Source of the DNA: Natrialbaceae archaeon AArc-T1-2 | GTDB lineage: Archaea; Halobacteriota; Halobacteria; Halobacteriales; Natrialbaceae | Length of the DNA: 64,000 bases | Reading direction: 5' to 3' | Assembly (NCBI RefSeq): GCF_030273315.1 | Contig: NZ_CP127174.1 | Coordinates: 1,922,001 to 1,986,000, forward strand | Shown: positions 1 through 7,880 of the stretch, in pieces | Position numbering within the stretch: the first letter of the stretch is position 1 | Layout: the number at the start of each line of letters is the position of its first letter | Position numbers and translations under genes: made by a program | Notes under the pieces: model-generated | Told to the model about the DNA's origin: nothing | Database searches by the model: none | Seen by the model: the letters and a program-made list of their open reading frames with translations, nothing else

Positions 1-1
1 G

Positions 2-955
2 GGAGTGGCCGCGAGCATCTACCATCCGGCGGGGCTGGCGCTCATCAGCACCGGCGTCGAGGACCGCGGCACGGTCTTCGCCTGGCACGGCATCGCCGGC
101 AACGCCGGAATCGCACTGGGTCCGTTCGTCACCGCGACCCTGCTACTGTTTTTCGAGTGGCGGCTCGTCATCGTTTTGCTCGCGCTACCCGGCGTCGTCG
201 CGACCGTCTACGGCCTCCGTGCCCGGTTTGACCCGACCGCAGCCCTCGAGGACACCGTCGCCGCCGACGCTGCTAGAACGAACTCTCCCACTGCGGTCGT
301 CGCAAACTCCCGGTCGCTGTTCGCCAGTTCGTTCCTGCTCGTGTTTCTCGTCGTCACGCTCGTCGGACTCTTCTATCGCGGCACGCTCACGTACTTGCCC
401 GAAATTCTCCACGGGCTCTCGACGATGGCGGACGTCTCCTCGCCGATCGACCTCGAGGAACTCTCGCTCGGGGACTACGTCTACGTCTGGGTGCTCGTCG
501 CGGGGATGGCGGGTCAGTACGCCGGCGGGAAGTTGACCGATCACGTTCCCGTCCCGCGGGGACTCGTCGTCATCTTCGTCGTACTGGCCGCCCTCGCGCT
601 CGTGTTCGTTCCGGTGGCCGGACTGGGGATCGTCGCGATCGTGCTGTTTTGTGGCGTGCTCGGGTTCGCGCTGTTTGCGATCGAGCCGTTCTATCAGGAG
701 GCCGTCGCCGTCTACACGCCGGCTGACACTCGCGGACTCTCGTACGGCTACACCTACCTGGGCATGTTCGGACTCGGGGCCGCGAGTATCTCCGCGGGCG
801 GCGTTCTGCTCGAGGCGTTCACGCTCGGGGTCTTTTTCGCGTCGCTGTCCGCGGTCGCCGTCGTCGGTGCCGCCGTTGCGTCGTTGCTGGTACTCAACGT
901 CGGGTCTCACTCGAGTGTGTCCTCGTCTTCGCCAGTCAGCTCTGACGACGACTGA
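2..955 (+). CDS. MFS transporter, 3' part (cut by window edge)
   Basis: The reading frame is open from the first bases and ends at 955. The true start lies left of the window, so the internal GTG at position 5 should not be taken as a start. About 316 residues are visible, with roughly eight hydrophobic segments separated by short charged loops. The first visible stretch, with G/A-rich helices and an HG-I-A-G-N-A-G-I-A-LGP pattern, resembles helices 4-5 of major facilitator superfamily permeases. The tail is Ser/Asp-rich and cytoplasmic. The substrate cannot be told. The MFS call rests on helix pattern and general resemblance. Confidence 0.8.
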   Translation, partial: GVAASIYHPAGLALISTGVEDRGTVFAWHGIAGNAGIALGPFVTATLLLFFEWRLVIVLLALPGVVATVYGLRARFDPTAALEDTVAADAARTNSPTAVVANSRSLFASSFLLVFLVVTLVGLFYRGTLTYLPEILHGLSTMADVSSPIDLEELSLGDYVYVWVLVAGMAGQYAGGKLTDHVPVPRGLVVIFVVLAALALVFVPVAGLGIVAIVLFCGVLGFALFAIEPFYQEAVAVYTPADTRGLSYGYTYLGMFGLGAASISAGGVLLEAFTLGVFFASLSAVAVVGAAVASLLVLNVGSHSSVSSSSPVSSDDD

Positions 956-1044
956 TAATGGTGGCTGTGACTATGGTCCGGTGCAACCGCAAGACGGGTC
1001 TCGGCTGCATCGGTACCGATTCACAGCCGACGTTATGAGACTGA

Positions 1045-2277
1045 TCAACGCAGGACGACGATTACGACTCCGACGAGTGCGCTCGTCCCGAGTACGCCCA
1101 TCACGAGCCGTCCCATCTCCGCGGAGCCGCCGATCCGGGCGATTCCCATCTTGACGATCGAGTTGATCACGACTGCGAGGACGACGCCGGTCTCGGCGAC
1201 CGATCGGGAGATCTCATCCTCGAGTGCGAGCCGCCCCAGCGACAGCGTGATCGCGTTGACGTCGGCGAGCCCGGAGACGATCGCCGTCCCGTAGACGCCG
1301 GCCTCGCCGAAGATCGGATTCAGCGTCTCGAGCAACACCAGGATAACGGCGAAGAAGGCGCCGAACGCGAGTGCCGGTCCGAGCCGGAACGGGTTCTCGA
1401 GGTCGACGGTCGGCGTCCCGTCGGCCCGGAGTCGCCGGATCACGAACGCGGCAAGCACCACACCGACGGCCGTCATCGCGAGCAACGGGACGGCAAGCGA
1501 GAGCGCGAGCGACGGGTTGACGACGGCGACGAGGATCAGCGCTCGTGGGAACATGGTAATGGAGGCGATCGCGGCGGCGACGGAAGCGACCGGGGTCAGT
1601 TCGGGGTTGTGCCGTGCCTGTTCGGCCATCGCCATCACGGTCGCCGTCGAGGAGACGAACCCGCCGAACAGTCCCGTCAGGCCGATTCCCTTCTCCGGAC
1701 CGAGAACCTTCGTCAGCACGTAGCCGAGAAAGCTCAGCCCGGAGACGAACACGACCATCAGCCAGACGAACCGCGGGTTGAGTCCGAGCAAGACGTCGAG
1801 TTCCTCGTCGGGGAGCAACGGCAACACGACGAGCGCGAGGATGAGAAAGGTCAGTGCGTCCCGGAGGTCGTCCCGGCCGATACGGTCTGCGAACGCGTGG
1901 GCGGGTTCTTTGATCGCGAGCAGGGCCGCGGTCACCGTCCCGAAGACGACCGAGAGGACGAGCCCGTCACCGGAGTGAGTCGCCATCGCTCCGTAGACGA
2001 ACGTAAGTACCGCTGCGACGGCCGTGCTCATCCCGATGTCGCCCTCGAGGACGACCTTGCTCGCGTACCCGATGGCGACGAGTACGAGATACAGCGCCAG
2101 GACGACCCCGAGCAGGTCGGGGAAAAACAGCTGTACGACCCCGCCGAGTAACGCGACCAACGGAAACGTCCGGACGCCGGCGAAGCTTCCCGCAGACTCG
2201 CTCTGTTCGCGTTCGAGTCCGATGAGGGCCCCGATACCGAGAGCGACGAAGAGCGCGACCGGGTCGGCGACGTCCAT
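1045..2277 (-). CDS. MgtC/SapB family membrane protein with DUF4010 domain
   Basis: A 410-residue integral membrane protein. The frame is open a further 166 codons upstream, but the ATG at 2277 begins a typical MgtC N-terminus with the signature LFVALGIGALIGLERE, and the upstream part overlaps the divergent methylase gene. Residues 1-150 form the MgtC/SapB helices; the rest is a DUF4010-type block of about eight further helices. MgtC proteins are linked to Mg2+ and phosphate homeostasis or to modulation of membrane ATPases; the transported substrate, if any, of this fused form is unknown. It is divergent from the methylase, with under 90 bp between starts. Confidence 0.82.
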   Translation of the reverse strand: MDVADPVALFVALGIGALIGLEREQSESAGSFAGVRTFPLVALLGGVVQLFFPDLLGVVLALYLVLVAIGYASKVVLEGDIGMSTAVAAVLTFVYGAMATHSGDGLVLSVVFGTVTAALLAIKEPAHAFADRIGRDDLRDALTFLILALVVLPLLPDEELDVLLGLNPRFVWLMVVFVSGLSFLGYVLTKVLGPEKGIGLTGLFGGFVSSTATVMAMAEQARHNPELTPVASVAAAIASITMFPRALILVAVVNPSLALSLAVPLLAMTAVGVVLAAFVIRRLRADGTPTVDLENPFRLGPALAFGAFFAVILVLLETLNPIFGEAGVYGTAIVSGLADVNAITLSLGRLALEDEISRSVAETGVVLAVVINSIVKMGIARIGGSAEMGRLVMGVLGTSALVGVVIVVLR

Positions 2278-2364
2278 CGACGGCACAGATGTCCCGTCGG
2301 TTGAACTATCTGGCGGTCGCCGATCCGACACAGCGTTTATCTCACTTCGTCGACCACTCGTGGT

Positions 2365-3384
2365 ATGGCCGAGGACGGAGACGGGCACCGGCAGAGTCGC
2401 CTCTTCACGGACGAGGACGGCACGTTCGACGCCGACCGCGCTCGCGACGAGTCGCTCCCGGTCGAGGACGGCGAGGTGGTAGACACGGACGAGCTCGCCG
2501 AGTACCAGCGCTATCTCGAGGGACGGGGGATCTACGACGAGCGCAACCGGGTCAACGACCTCACCGGCCGGGAGTGGAAATACGCCACGAAGTCGGTGGT
2601 CGACGACCCGTATCCGCCAGACCTCCAGCACGACCGACGCAGCGAACACGGCGGTCAGAAGCCGCCGCGGCTCTGTGCGGAGCTGATCGGTCGGTTCAGC
2701 GCGGCCGGCGATACGGTGCTCGATCCCTTCGCCGGCGTCGGTGGGACGCTTCTGGGAGCGAGTCTCTGTGAACACGAGGGCACCGGCCTTCGGGAGGCGA
2801 TCGGCTTCGAGCGAACGAAGCGGTGGGTAGAGATCTACGACGAGGTTCTCGAGCGCGAAAACGCCGAGCGCCGTGACCGGGGCGAGCCCCCGCTCGCCGC
2901 CCAGGAACTACGCCACGGCGACTGCGCCGACATGATCGAGGACGTTCCCGAGGACTCGATCGACCTCCTGTTGACCGACGTCCCCTACTGGAACATGGAC
3001 GAACTCGAGCAAACCCGAAACGAGAACGCGACCCGGGAGAGCAAGCTGGGGGCGTTCGATACCGATCCGGTGGGAGCCGACGACACGACGACGAAAGCCG
3101 ACTGGCTCGCGGACATGGCCGCGAAGTTCGATCGGTTCGTTCGGACGGTCAAACCCGAGGGATACGTCGTGGTCTTCATCGGCGACATGTACCGGGGCGG
3201 CTCCTACGAGTTTCTCTCGGCGGACCTCGCCCGAGCGATCACAGACGCCGCGTCAGTGACACTCAAGGCGAACCTGATCTGGTACGATCCGACGAAAGAC
3301 CTCCACGTCTACGGCTATCCGTTCTCGTACGTTCCGTCGATGGTCCACCAGAACGTGCTCGTCTTTCGCGTCGACGACGCCTGA
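2365..3384 (+). CDS. DNA methylase of the N4/N6 (D12/N6_N4_Mtase) class
   Basis: A 339-residue SAM-dependent methyltransferase-like protein. Motif I, DPFAGVGGT, is at residues 120-128 and the catalytic motif IV is DVPYW at 205-209. This gives the motif I-before-IV order of the alpha/gamma type. DVPYW departs from the usual (D/N/S)PP(Y/F/W) by having Val in the second position. The N-terminal 100 residues are acidic and hydrophilic. No restriction endonuclease or specificity subunit is adjacent, so it is an orphan. Methylation of DNA is the best guess, but an RNA substrate cannot be excluded from sequence alone. Confidence 0.75.
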   Translation: MAEDGDGHRQSRLFTDEDGTFDADRARDESLPVEDGEVVDTDELAEYQRYLEGRGIYDERNRVNDLTGREWKYATKSVVDDPYPPDLQHDRRSEHGGQKPPRLCAELIGRFSAAGDTVLDPFAGVGGTLLGASLCEHEGTGLREAIGFERTKRWVEIYDEVLERENAERRDRGEPPLAAQELRHGDCADMIEDVPEDSIDLLLTDVPYWNMDELEQTRNENATRESKLGAFDTDPVGADDTTTKADWLADMAAKFDRFVRTVKPEGYVVVFIGDMYRGGSYEFLSADLARAITDAASVTLKANLIWYDPTKDLHVYGYPFSYVPSMVHQNVLVFRVDDA

Positions 3385-3589
3385 TGCGGGCGTCGTCCGA
3401 CCACCGTCACGCGACCGTCTGACGTATTTTTATGACGGTCCGGTCCGTCGGAACCGACCGGGCGTGTGCGGTTTCAGTTCCCATCCGTTCCCCTCGACCG
3501 CGCGCCCTATCCCCCCCAATTCCGGACCCCCCATCGGACCATCTCGGTCCGCTCCCGTTTTCGCCGCGATACGCGGTTTCACCGCCCCG

Positions 3590-4252
3590 TCAGGAACTCG
3601 CCGGCAACAGCGTCGCCCGAACGTCGTCGACGCTTTCGGTCTCGACGACGACGGCGACCTCGTCGCCTGCTTTCAACTCGGTGCCGGGAAGCGGAATCGT
3701 GAGCGGTTCGCGCTCGCGTCCGTGTGCGTAAATCCGGGCTGTCTCCGGCAACTCGAGGTCGCTGATTCGGCTCCCGAGCGCCGGCGACCCATCTTTGATC
3801 TCGAAGACGGTCAGTTGCAGGTTGGTCGCGAGTTCGGTGACGACGTTGAAGTCACCGCCTAGAAGTGCGGTCTTCGCGCCGGCAGCGCCTAGCCGTTCGG
3901 GGTAGATAATCTCGTCGACGTCCGAGGCGTACTTCTCGTAGATGTCCTCGCGGTAGTCCTCGTCGATTCGCAGAACGGTTCGACAGTCGTAGTGGTTTCC
4001 GACCATGCAGGCGGCGAAGTTGACGTTGAGGTCGGGCGTGAACGCACCGATGGCGTCGGCCTCGTCGATTCCGGCCTCCTCGAGGACGTCCTCGTCGTCG
4101 CCCCCGCCGCGGACCGCGTCGAACCCGTCTCCTTCGATGCGGTCGATGCGAGCCGGGTCGTTGTCGACCACGACCACGTCGTGGCCCTCTTCGCCCAGAA
4201 TGCGTACCGTTCGGGCACCGACCCGGCCGTACCCCACGATAACGAACTTCAT
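3590..4252 (-). CDS. TrkA family potassium uptake / K+ channel regulatory protein
   Basis: A 220-residue soluble protein. It starts at the ATG at 4252, which directly precedes the Rossmann motif GYGRVGARTVRILGEEGHDVVVVD. The N-terminal TrkA-N (RCK) domain, residues 1-115, should bind NAD(H) or ATP. Residues 135-215 form a TrkA-C domain ending in the beta-rich pattern seen in RCK_C. Such proteins gate or regulate K+ uptake at the membrane, a central osmotic function in haloarchaea. No Trk/Ktr membrane subunit is adjacent. Upstream in-frame codons are open but lack family similarity. Confidence 0.88.
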   Translation of the reverse strand: MKFVIVGYGRVGARTVRILGEEGHDVVVVDNDPARIDRIEGDGFDAVRGGGDDEDVLEEAGIDEADAIGAFTPDLNVNFAACMVGNHYDCRTVLRIDEDYREDIYEKYASDVDEIIYPERLGAAGAKTALLGGDFNVVTELATNLQLTVFEIKDGSPALGSRISDLELPETARIYAHGREREPLTIPLPGTELKAGDEVAVVVETESVDDVRATLLPASS

Positions 4253-4388
4253 GGGGTGTGGGTACGCTTTCCTGGCTGAAATACGTTGTCTCGACGGAAC
4301 GAGACAGGTGCCGATCGCGTACGGCCGTCGTCGCCTGTCGTCGGCGACAACCGGGAGAGCAATACGTTTCGGCTCCCGAACGGTACGT

Positions 4389-4808
4389 ATGCTCGAGACC
4401 GAACGAGCGCTCGAGGTCGGCCCGAGGTGTCGTGAATCGGTACTCGTCGGCGTCGTCGACGTCGGGTTGCTCGCCGGATTGATCCTCTTCGGACAGCTTA
4501 GCCACGGATTGAACCCGATCGCGGAACCGATCGGCGCGCTCGAGACGATACTGCCGTTTCTGATCGGCTGGATCATCGCCGCGCCGCTTGCGGGCGTCTA
4601 CGCCCAGGCGGCGCTCGCTTCGCCCTGGCTCGGCGCGCGCGTGACCGCAGTCGGGTGGCTCGCCGCTGCGAACGTCGGCTTCGTCCTGCGATCCTCGCCG
4701 GCGTTCGAGGGCGGGATCGCCTGGGCGTTTCCGCTCGTGATGTCCGGGTTCGGCCTGATCGTCCTCGTCGGCTGGCGAATCGGGTACGCAACTGCCGCCG
4801 GCGACTGA
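4389..4808 (+). CDS. DUF3054 family membrane protein
   Basis: A 139-residue protein with four predicted transmembrane segments (about residues 20-38, 52-70, 80-98 and 112-132). The ATG at 4389 follows a spacer downstream of the divergent trkA-like gene; an earlier in-frame reading through that gene is a shadow. The composition, small size and helix spacing match the DUF3054 family common in haloarchaea and actinobacteria, whose function is unknown. It sits divergent to the TrkA-type protein, but I see no shared operator. Confidence 0.75.
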   Translation: MLETERALEVGPRCRESVLVGVVDVGLLAGLILFGQLSHGLNPIAEPIGALETILPFLIGWIIAAPLAGVYAQAALASPWLGARVTAVGWLAAANVGFVLRSSPAFEGGIAWAFPLVMSGFGLIVLVGWRIGYATAAGD

Positions 4809-4930
4809 TCCGATCGTTCGGCCCGTGTTCGACGGTAGCTGCCGCATCATATCCGTCCCATAAGTTATGAAGATAAATTTTCTGTGATTTGAATAATTGA
4901 GGAGCAGAATATCTACTCATTACTAGAAGC

Positions 4931-4940
4931 CCTTATATAC
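4931..4940 (+). promoter_or_regulatory. TATA box for the small membrane protein gene
   Basis: CTTATATAC lies within an AT-rich stretch in otherwise GC-rich DNA. It is 27-35 bases upstream of the ATG at 4967. This is the spacing expected for a leaderless haloarchaeal transcript and argues against the upstream ATGs at 4943 and 4955, which are too close to the box. Confidence 0.6.
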
Positions 4941-4966
4941 AAATGGCCCATAGTATGAGATGGATT

Positions 4967-5176
4967 ATGACTGGATACTACGACATCATTCTCGGACTTA
5001 TCCCGGTCGCACTGCTCGGCGTTACCGCTGCCTTGACCGTCGTGGGCATCTCGCTGACCAGTGCCGTCTCGCTCGGCGCGCTCGTCGCGGTCGCTCTCGT
5101 CGGTCACGCGATGTTCGTCAACGCTCCCGTCGACGGTCGCGACCAGCCTCGCCCGTCGCCAGTCAACGCCGACTAG
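4967..5176 (+). CDS. small hypothetical membrane protein (69 aa)
   Basis: The gene encodes MTGYYDIILGLIPVALLG followed by a second hydrophobic segment and a short polar tail. Two membrane-spanning segments are predicted, at about residues 5-25 and 30-52. The start at 4967 is preferred because of the TATA box at 4931-4940; in-frame ATGs at 4943 and 4955 would add up to eight residues. Similar small two-helix proteins are common in haloarchaeal genomes and have no known function. It is followed after 48 bp by the ornithine cyclodeaminase family gene on the same strand. Confidence 0.65.
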   Translation: MTGYYDIILGLIPVALLGVTAALTVVGISLTSAVSLGALVAVALVGHAMFVNAPVDGRDQPRPSPVNAD

Positions 5177-5224
5177 ATTTCTGTCCCACTCGGTTTTTTC
5201 ACCGTTTCGGTCGTCGGTCCAGCC

Positions 5225-6226
5225 ATGACAGACGCGCTCTTTCTCACGAGCGACGACGTCACCGGACTCGCACCACCAGCAGCGTACGTCGACGCCGTCC
5301 GCGAGGGCTATCGCCAGCGCGGCGAGGGCGCTCCCGCCGAACCGCGGACGACGCTTTCCCGGACCGATCCCGAGGGAATGCTCACGACCTACGTCGCCGT
5401 TCTTCCCGAGACCGGAGCGATGGGCGGATACACCTACGCCTCCGGCTTCGGAGCCGAAGACGCCTGGTTCGTGACGCCGCTTTTCGACGCCGACACCGGC
5501 GAACCGCTCGCGCTGATAGACGGCGCGAGTATGAACCCGTTCAAGACCGGGGCCGCCGGAGCCGTCGCTGTCGACGCCCTCGCCCGCGAGGACGCCGAGG
5601 CGCTCGGCGTAATCGGCACCGGACCGCAGGCCCGCGGCCAGCTGGCTACGACCGCCACCGTCCGTGGCCTCTCTGCGGTCCGCGTCTATTCGCCGACGCC
5701 AGAACACCGGGAGGACTTCGCTGCGGAGTTCGACGACCGTCTCGAGGCCGACGTGACCGCCGTCTCCTCGAGCACCGACGCCGTCGCCGGTGCGGACGTG
5801 GTGATCACGGCGACGACGGCGAGCGATCCCGTCGTCGACGGCGACGACCTCGATCCCGGGACTCACGTCACGGCGATGGGCCAGTACGATCCCGACAACC
5901 GGGAACTCGATACGACGACGATCGAGCGGGCGACGTACGTCCCCGATCTGCGAGCGCGAGTGACCCAGGACGCGGGGTCGTTTCTGGCCGCGCTCGAGGC
6001 TGGCGTCGTCACCGAGGACGACGTCCACGCCGAACTGGGAGCGGTCGTCGCCGGGAACGAACCCGGCCGCACGAGCGACGATGAGATCACGGTCTTCGAC
6101 AGCGGCGGCACCGGCATCGAGACGACCGCGGCCGCGTACATGCTGTACGAACGCGCCCGCGAGGAGGGTATCGGGACGACGGTTTCGATCGCGCCGGCGA
6201 GCGAGGCGCTGACGGGACGGCAGTGA
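5225..6226 (+). CDS. ornithine cyclodeaminase / alanine dehydrogenase family protein
   Basis: A 333-residue enzyme of the mu-crystallin / ornithine cyclodeaminase family. It contains the conserved GGYTYASGFG region, an N-P-F-K-TGAAGAVAVDALA segment and a Rossmann NAD(P) motif (GVIGTGPQARGQL). These proteins act on L-ornithine, L-alanine or related imino acids using NAD(H). Archaeal members include alanine dehydrogenase, so the substrate is left open. Length and start (ATG following a short spacer) fit the family. Confidence 0.85.
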   Translation: MTDALFLTSDDVTGLAPPAAYVDAVREGYRQRGEGAPAEPRTTLSRTDPEGMLTTYVAVLPETGAMGGYTYASGFGAEDAWFVTPLFDADTGEPLALIDGASMNPFKTGAAGAVAVDALAREDAEALGVIGTGPQARGQLATTATVRGLSAVRVYSPTPEHREDFAAEFDDRLEADVTAVSSSTDAVAGADVVITATTASDPVVDGDDLDPGTHVTAMGQYDPDNRELDTTTIERATYVPDLRARVTQDAGSFLAALEAGVVTEDDVHAELGAVVAGNEPGRTSDDEITVFDSGGTGIETTAAAYMLYERAREEGIGTTVSIAPASEALTGRQ

Positions 6227-6273
6227 CGATCGGCGAACGCAACCACTACGGTGGTACACTCTGAACTCGAGGT

Positions 6274-6552
6274 ATGCCCTCGATCGGACGTCTGCTCTCC
6301 TCGCTGGTCGCAAGCGCGATCGCGATCGCCGTGATGGCCGTCTTCGCGACGGTCGTCTTCGCCGTGACGATCTTCGTCGTCTCGACGGGTGCGAACCTGG
6401 CGGGCTACTCCCCGAGCGCTGACTACGTCGTGCTCTCGTCGGCGCTGATCGTCGTCGCCGTTATCCTCACCGGTGGGCTGACGCCGGGGCTGTCCCGACG
6501 CGGCGAGACGGAACCCGAGTCAGACGAGTCGACCGATCGGATGTACGGTTAG
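6274..6552 (+). CDS. hypothetical two-helix membrane protein (92 aa)
   Basis: A 92-residue protein with two strongly hydrophobic segments (about residues 9-38 and 50-68) and an acidic Glu/Asp/Ser C-terminal tail, a usual haloarchaeal cytoplasmic tail. ATG start 47 bp after the preceding gene, same strand. I do not recognise a family. Codon usage matches its neighbours, and a hydrophobic plus acidic-tail architecture supports a real gene. Confidence 0.65.
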   Translation: MPSIGRLLSSLVASAIAIAVMAVFATVVFAVTIFVVSTGANLAGYSPSADYVVLSSALIVVAVILTGGLTPGLSRRGETEPESDESTDRMYG

Positions 6553-6570
6553 TACCGTTCCAAGCGTCGA

Positions 6571-6614
6571 CTGATGAGTGAAACCGGTCAACCGCACTCG
6601 GTTTCACCCATCAG
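6571..6614. repeat. inverted repeat (16-bp arms, 15/16 match)
   Basis: CTGATGAGTGAAACCG at 6571-6586 pairs with CGGTTTCACCCATCAG at 6599-6614, with one mismatch and a 12-base loop. It lies between two convergent genes, so it can form a hairpin in both transcripts and may act in 3' end formation. It has no long T tract. Confidence 0.6.
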
Positions 6615-6653
6615 TTCAGGCTTTGAACGCCACTAACGCTTTGTGAAACTCTC

Positions 6654-6728
6654 CCGTCGGACAGATGCTTTGATACACTATCACCGGGAACGTCCGCCGG
6701 TGAATGTATCAGCCGTTCTGTCCGGCGG
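6654..6728. repeat. 75-bp near-palindrome between convergent genes
   Basis: The outer arms, GTCGGACAGA on the left and TCTGTCCGGC on the right, enclose inner arms TGATACACTATCACCGG (6671-6687) and CCGGTGAATGTATCA (6697-6711), which pair with a two-base bulge. The whole block folds on itself with a short loop. It sits between the stop of the small membrane protein gene and the stop of purQ, together with the inverted repeat at 6571. Confidence 0.6.
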
Positions 6729-6771
6729 TATCGTTGTCGGAGTCGAACAGTCGCGTGAGGCGGTCGCAGTC

Positions 6772-7464
6772 TCAGACTGAGCTCGTAGCGCGGTCGAACC
6801 CCTCGAGGACGCCCTGGCCGTCCGTGTGACCGATGTCCGGAAGGGCGACCCGCTCTGGGTGGGGCATCAACACTGCGACGGTCTCGCGGTCGCCGAGGAC
6901 GCCGGCGACGTTTTGCTTCGAGCCGTTGGGGTTTGCCTCCTCGGTGAGAGTGCCGTCTTCCTCACAGTACCGAAAGAGGATCCGATCCTCGGCCTCGAGT
7001 TCCTCGAGGCGGTCGTCGGCGACCTCGTAGCGCCCTTCGCCGTGGGCGATCGGGAGCTCGATGACCTCGCCTTCCTCGTAGGCTTCGGTCCAGGGCGTGT
7101 CGGCGCGTTCGACCCGGACGGTGACCCGTTCACACTGAAAGCGTGCGCTCTCGTTGGTCGTGAACGCGCCCTCGGTCAGTTCGGACTCACAGCCGATCTG
7201 TGCGCCGTTGCAGACGCCCAGCACGGGGACGCCGTCCTCGGCGGCCTCGCGAACGTCCTCCATAATCGGGGAGTGAGCGGCCATCGCGCCAGCGCGCAGG
7301 TAGTCGCCGTAGGAGAATCCCCCGGGGAGCATGATTCCCGTGGTGCCTTCGGGGAGGCCGTCTTCGTGCCAGACGATCTCGGCGTCGACGTCCAGCGCTG
7401 TGAGGGCACGTTCGGCGTCTCTGTCACAGTTCGATCCACCGAAACGGACGATTGCGACCGTCAT
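6772..7464 (-). CDS. purQ: phosphoribosylformylglycinamidine synthase subunit PurQ
   Basis: The glutaminase subunit of FGAM synthase, which supplies ammonia for the fourth step of de novo purine synthesis. The 230-residue class I glutamine amidotransferase has its nucleophile Cys85 in GVCNGAQ and His202/Glu204 in MPHPER, completing the triad. The N-terminus (VAIVRFGGSNCDRD) is typical of PurQ. The ATG at 7464 immediately follows the purS stop codon, so the two are co-translated. PurL, the synthetase subunit, is not in the window. Confidence 0.96.
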   Translation of the reverse strand: MTVAIVRFGGSNCDRDAERALTALDVDAEIVWHEDGLPEGTTGIMLPGGFSYGDYLRAGAMAAHSPIMEDVREAAEDGVPVLGVCNGAQIGCESELTEGAFTTNESARFQCERVTVRVERADTPWTEAYEEGEVIELPIAHGEGRYEVADDRLEELEAEDRILFRYCEEDGTLTEEANPNGSKQNVAGVLGDRETVAVLMPHPERVALPDIGHTDGQGVLEGFDRATSSV

Positions 7465-7716
7465 CTACCGTTCGGTGACCTCCACGTCGTAGTCGTGGAT
7501 GGTCGGGTTCGCCAGCAGTCGTTCGGCCATCTCGTCGGCGCGGTCGCGTGCTCGCTGGGCCGACTCGGCCTCGAGGTCGACCTCGAAACGATCTGCCGAG
7601 CGAAGATCCTCGAGTTCGAACCCCAGCCGCTCGAGGGCGCGCTGGGTCGTCTCGGCCTCGGGATCGAGGACGCCGCGTTTGAGTCGAACCGTCACCGTCG
7701 CGGTGTAGGCGGTCAT
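7465..7716 (-). CDS. purS: phosphoribosylformylglycinamidine synthase subunit PurS
   Basis: An 83-residue protein that bridges PurQ and PurL in the three-part FGAM synthase of archaea and Gram-positive bacteria. It shows the PurS pattern VTVRLKRGVLDPEAETTQRALERLGF and the C-terminal NPTIHDYDVEV. The start is the ATG at 7716; the frame is open well upstream but without similarity. It abuts purQ with no gap, so the pair forms one operon transcribed leftward. Confidence 0.95.
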   Translation of the reverse strand: MTAYTATVTVRLKRGVLDPEAETTQRALERLGFELEDLRSADRFEVDLEAESAQRARDRADEMAERLLANPTIHDYDVEVTER

Positions 7717-7809
7717 TACGTGAAACCCCGCATCCGTGCTCAAAAACGCTTTCGCCTTCGGCTTGTGATGCACGTTCGTGGATAGGCCGCTCGAGGTCTC
7801 ACACGGACC

Positions 7810-7872
7810 GCTGTACGTCTGTCCCGGCGCACCCGCGACCGGTCTGCGGGTACACCGGGACAGCGGTACAGC
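7810..7872. repeat. 63-bp hairpin-forming inverted repeat
   Basis: GCTGTACGTCTGTCCCGG on the left pairs with CCGGGACAGCGGTACAGC on the right with small bulges; inside, ACCCGC and GCGGGT extend the stem around a nine-base loop. It lies just beyond the stop codon of the gene at 7881-9155 and upstream of purS, both on the minus strand. It could form at the 3' end of that transcript. Confidence 0.55.
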
Positions 7873-7880
7873 AATCCGTA

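Noticed and set aside
4913-6313. 466-codon open frame on the minus strand across the ornithine cyclodeaminase gene
   Set aside because: It is antisense to a gene with clear motifs, is Arg/Gly-rich without family similarity, and is open only because stop codons are rare at this GC.
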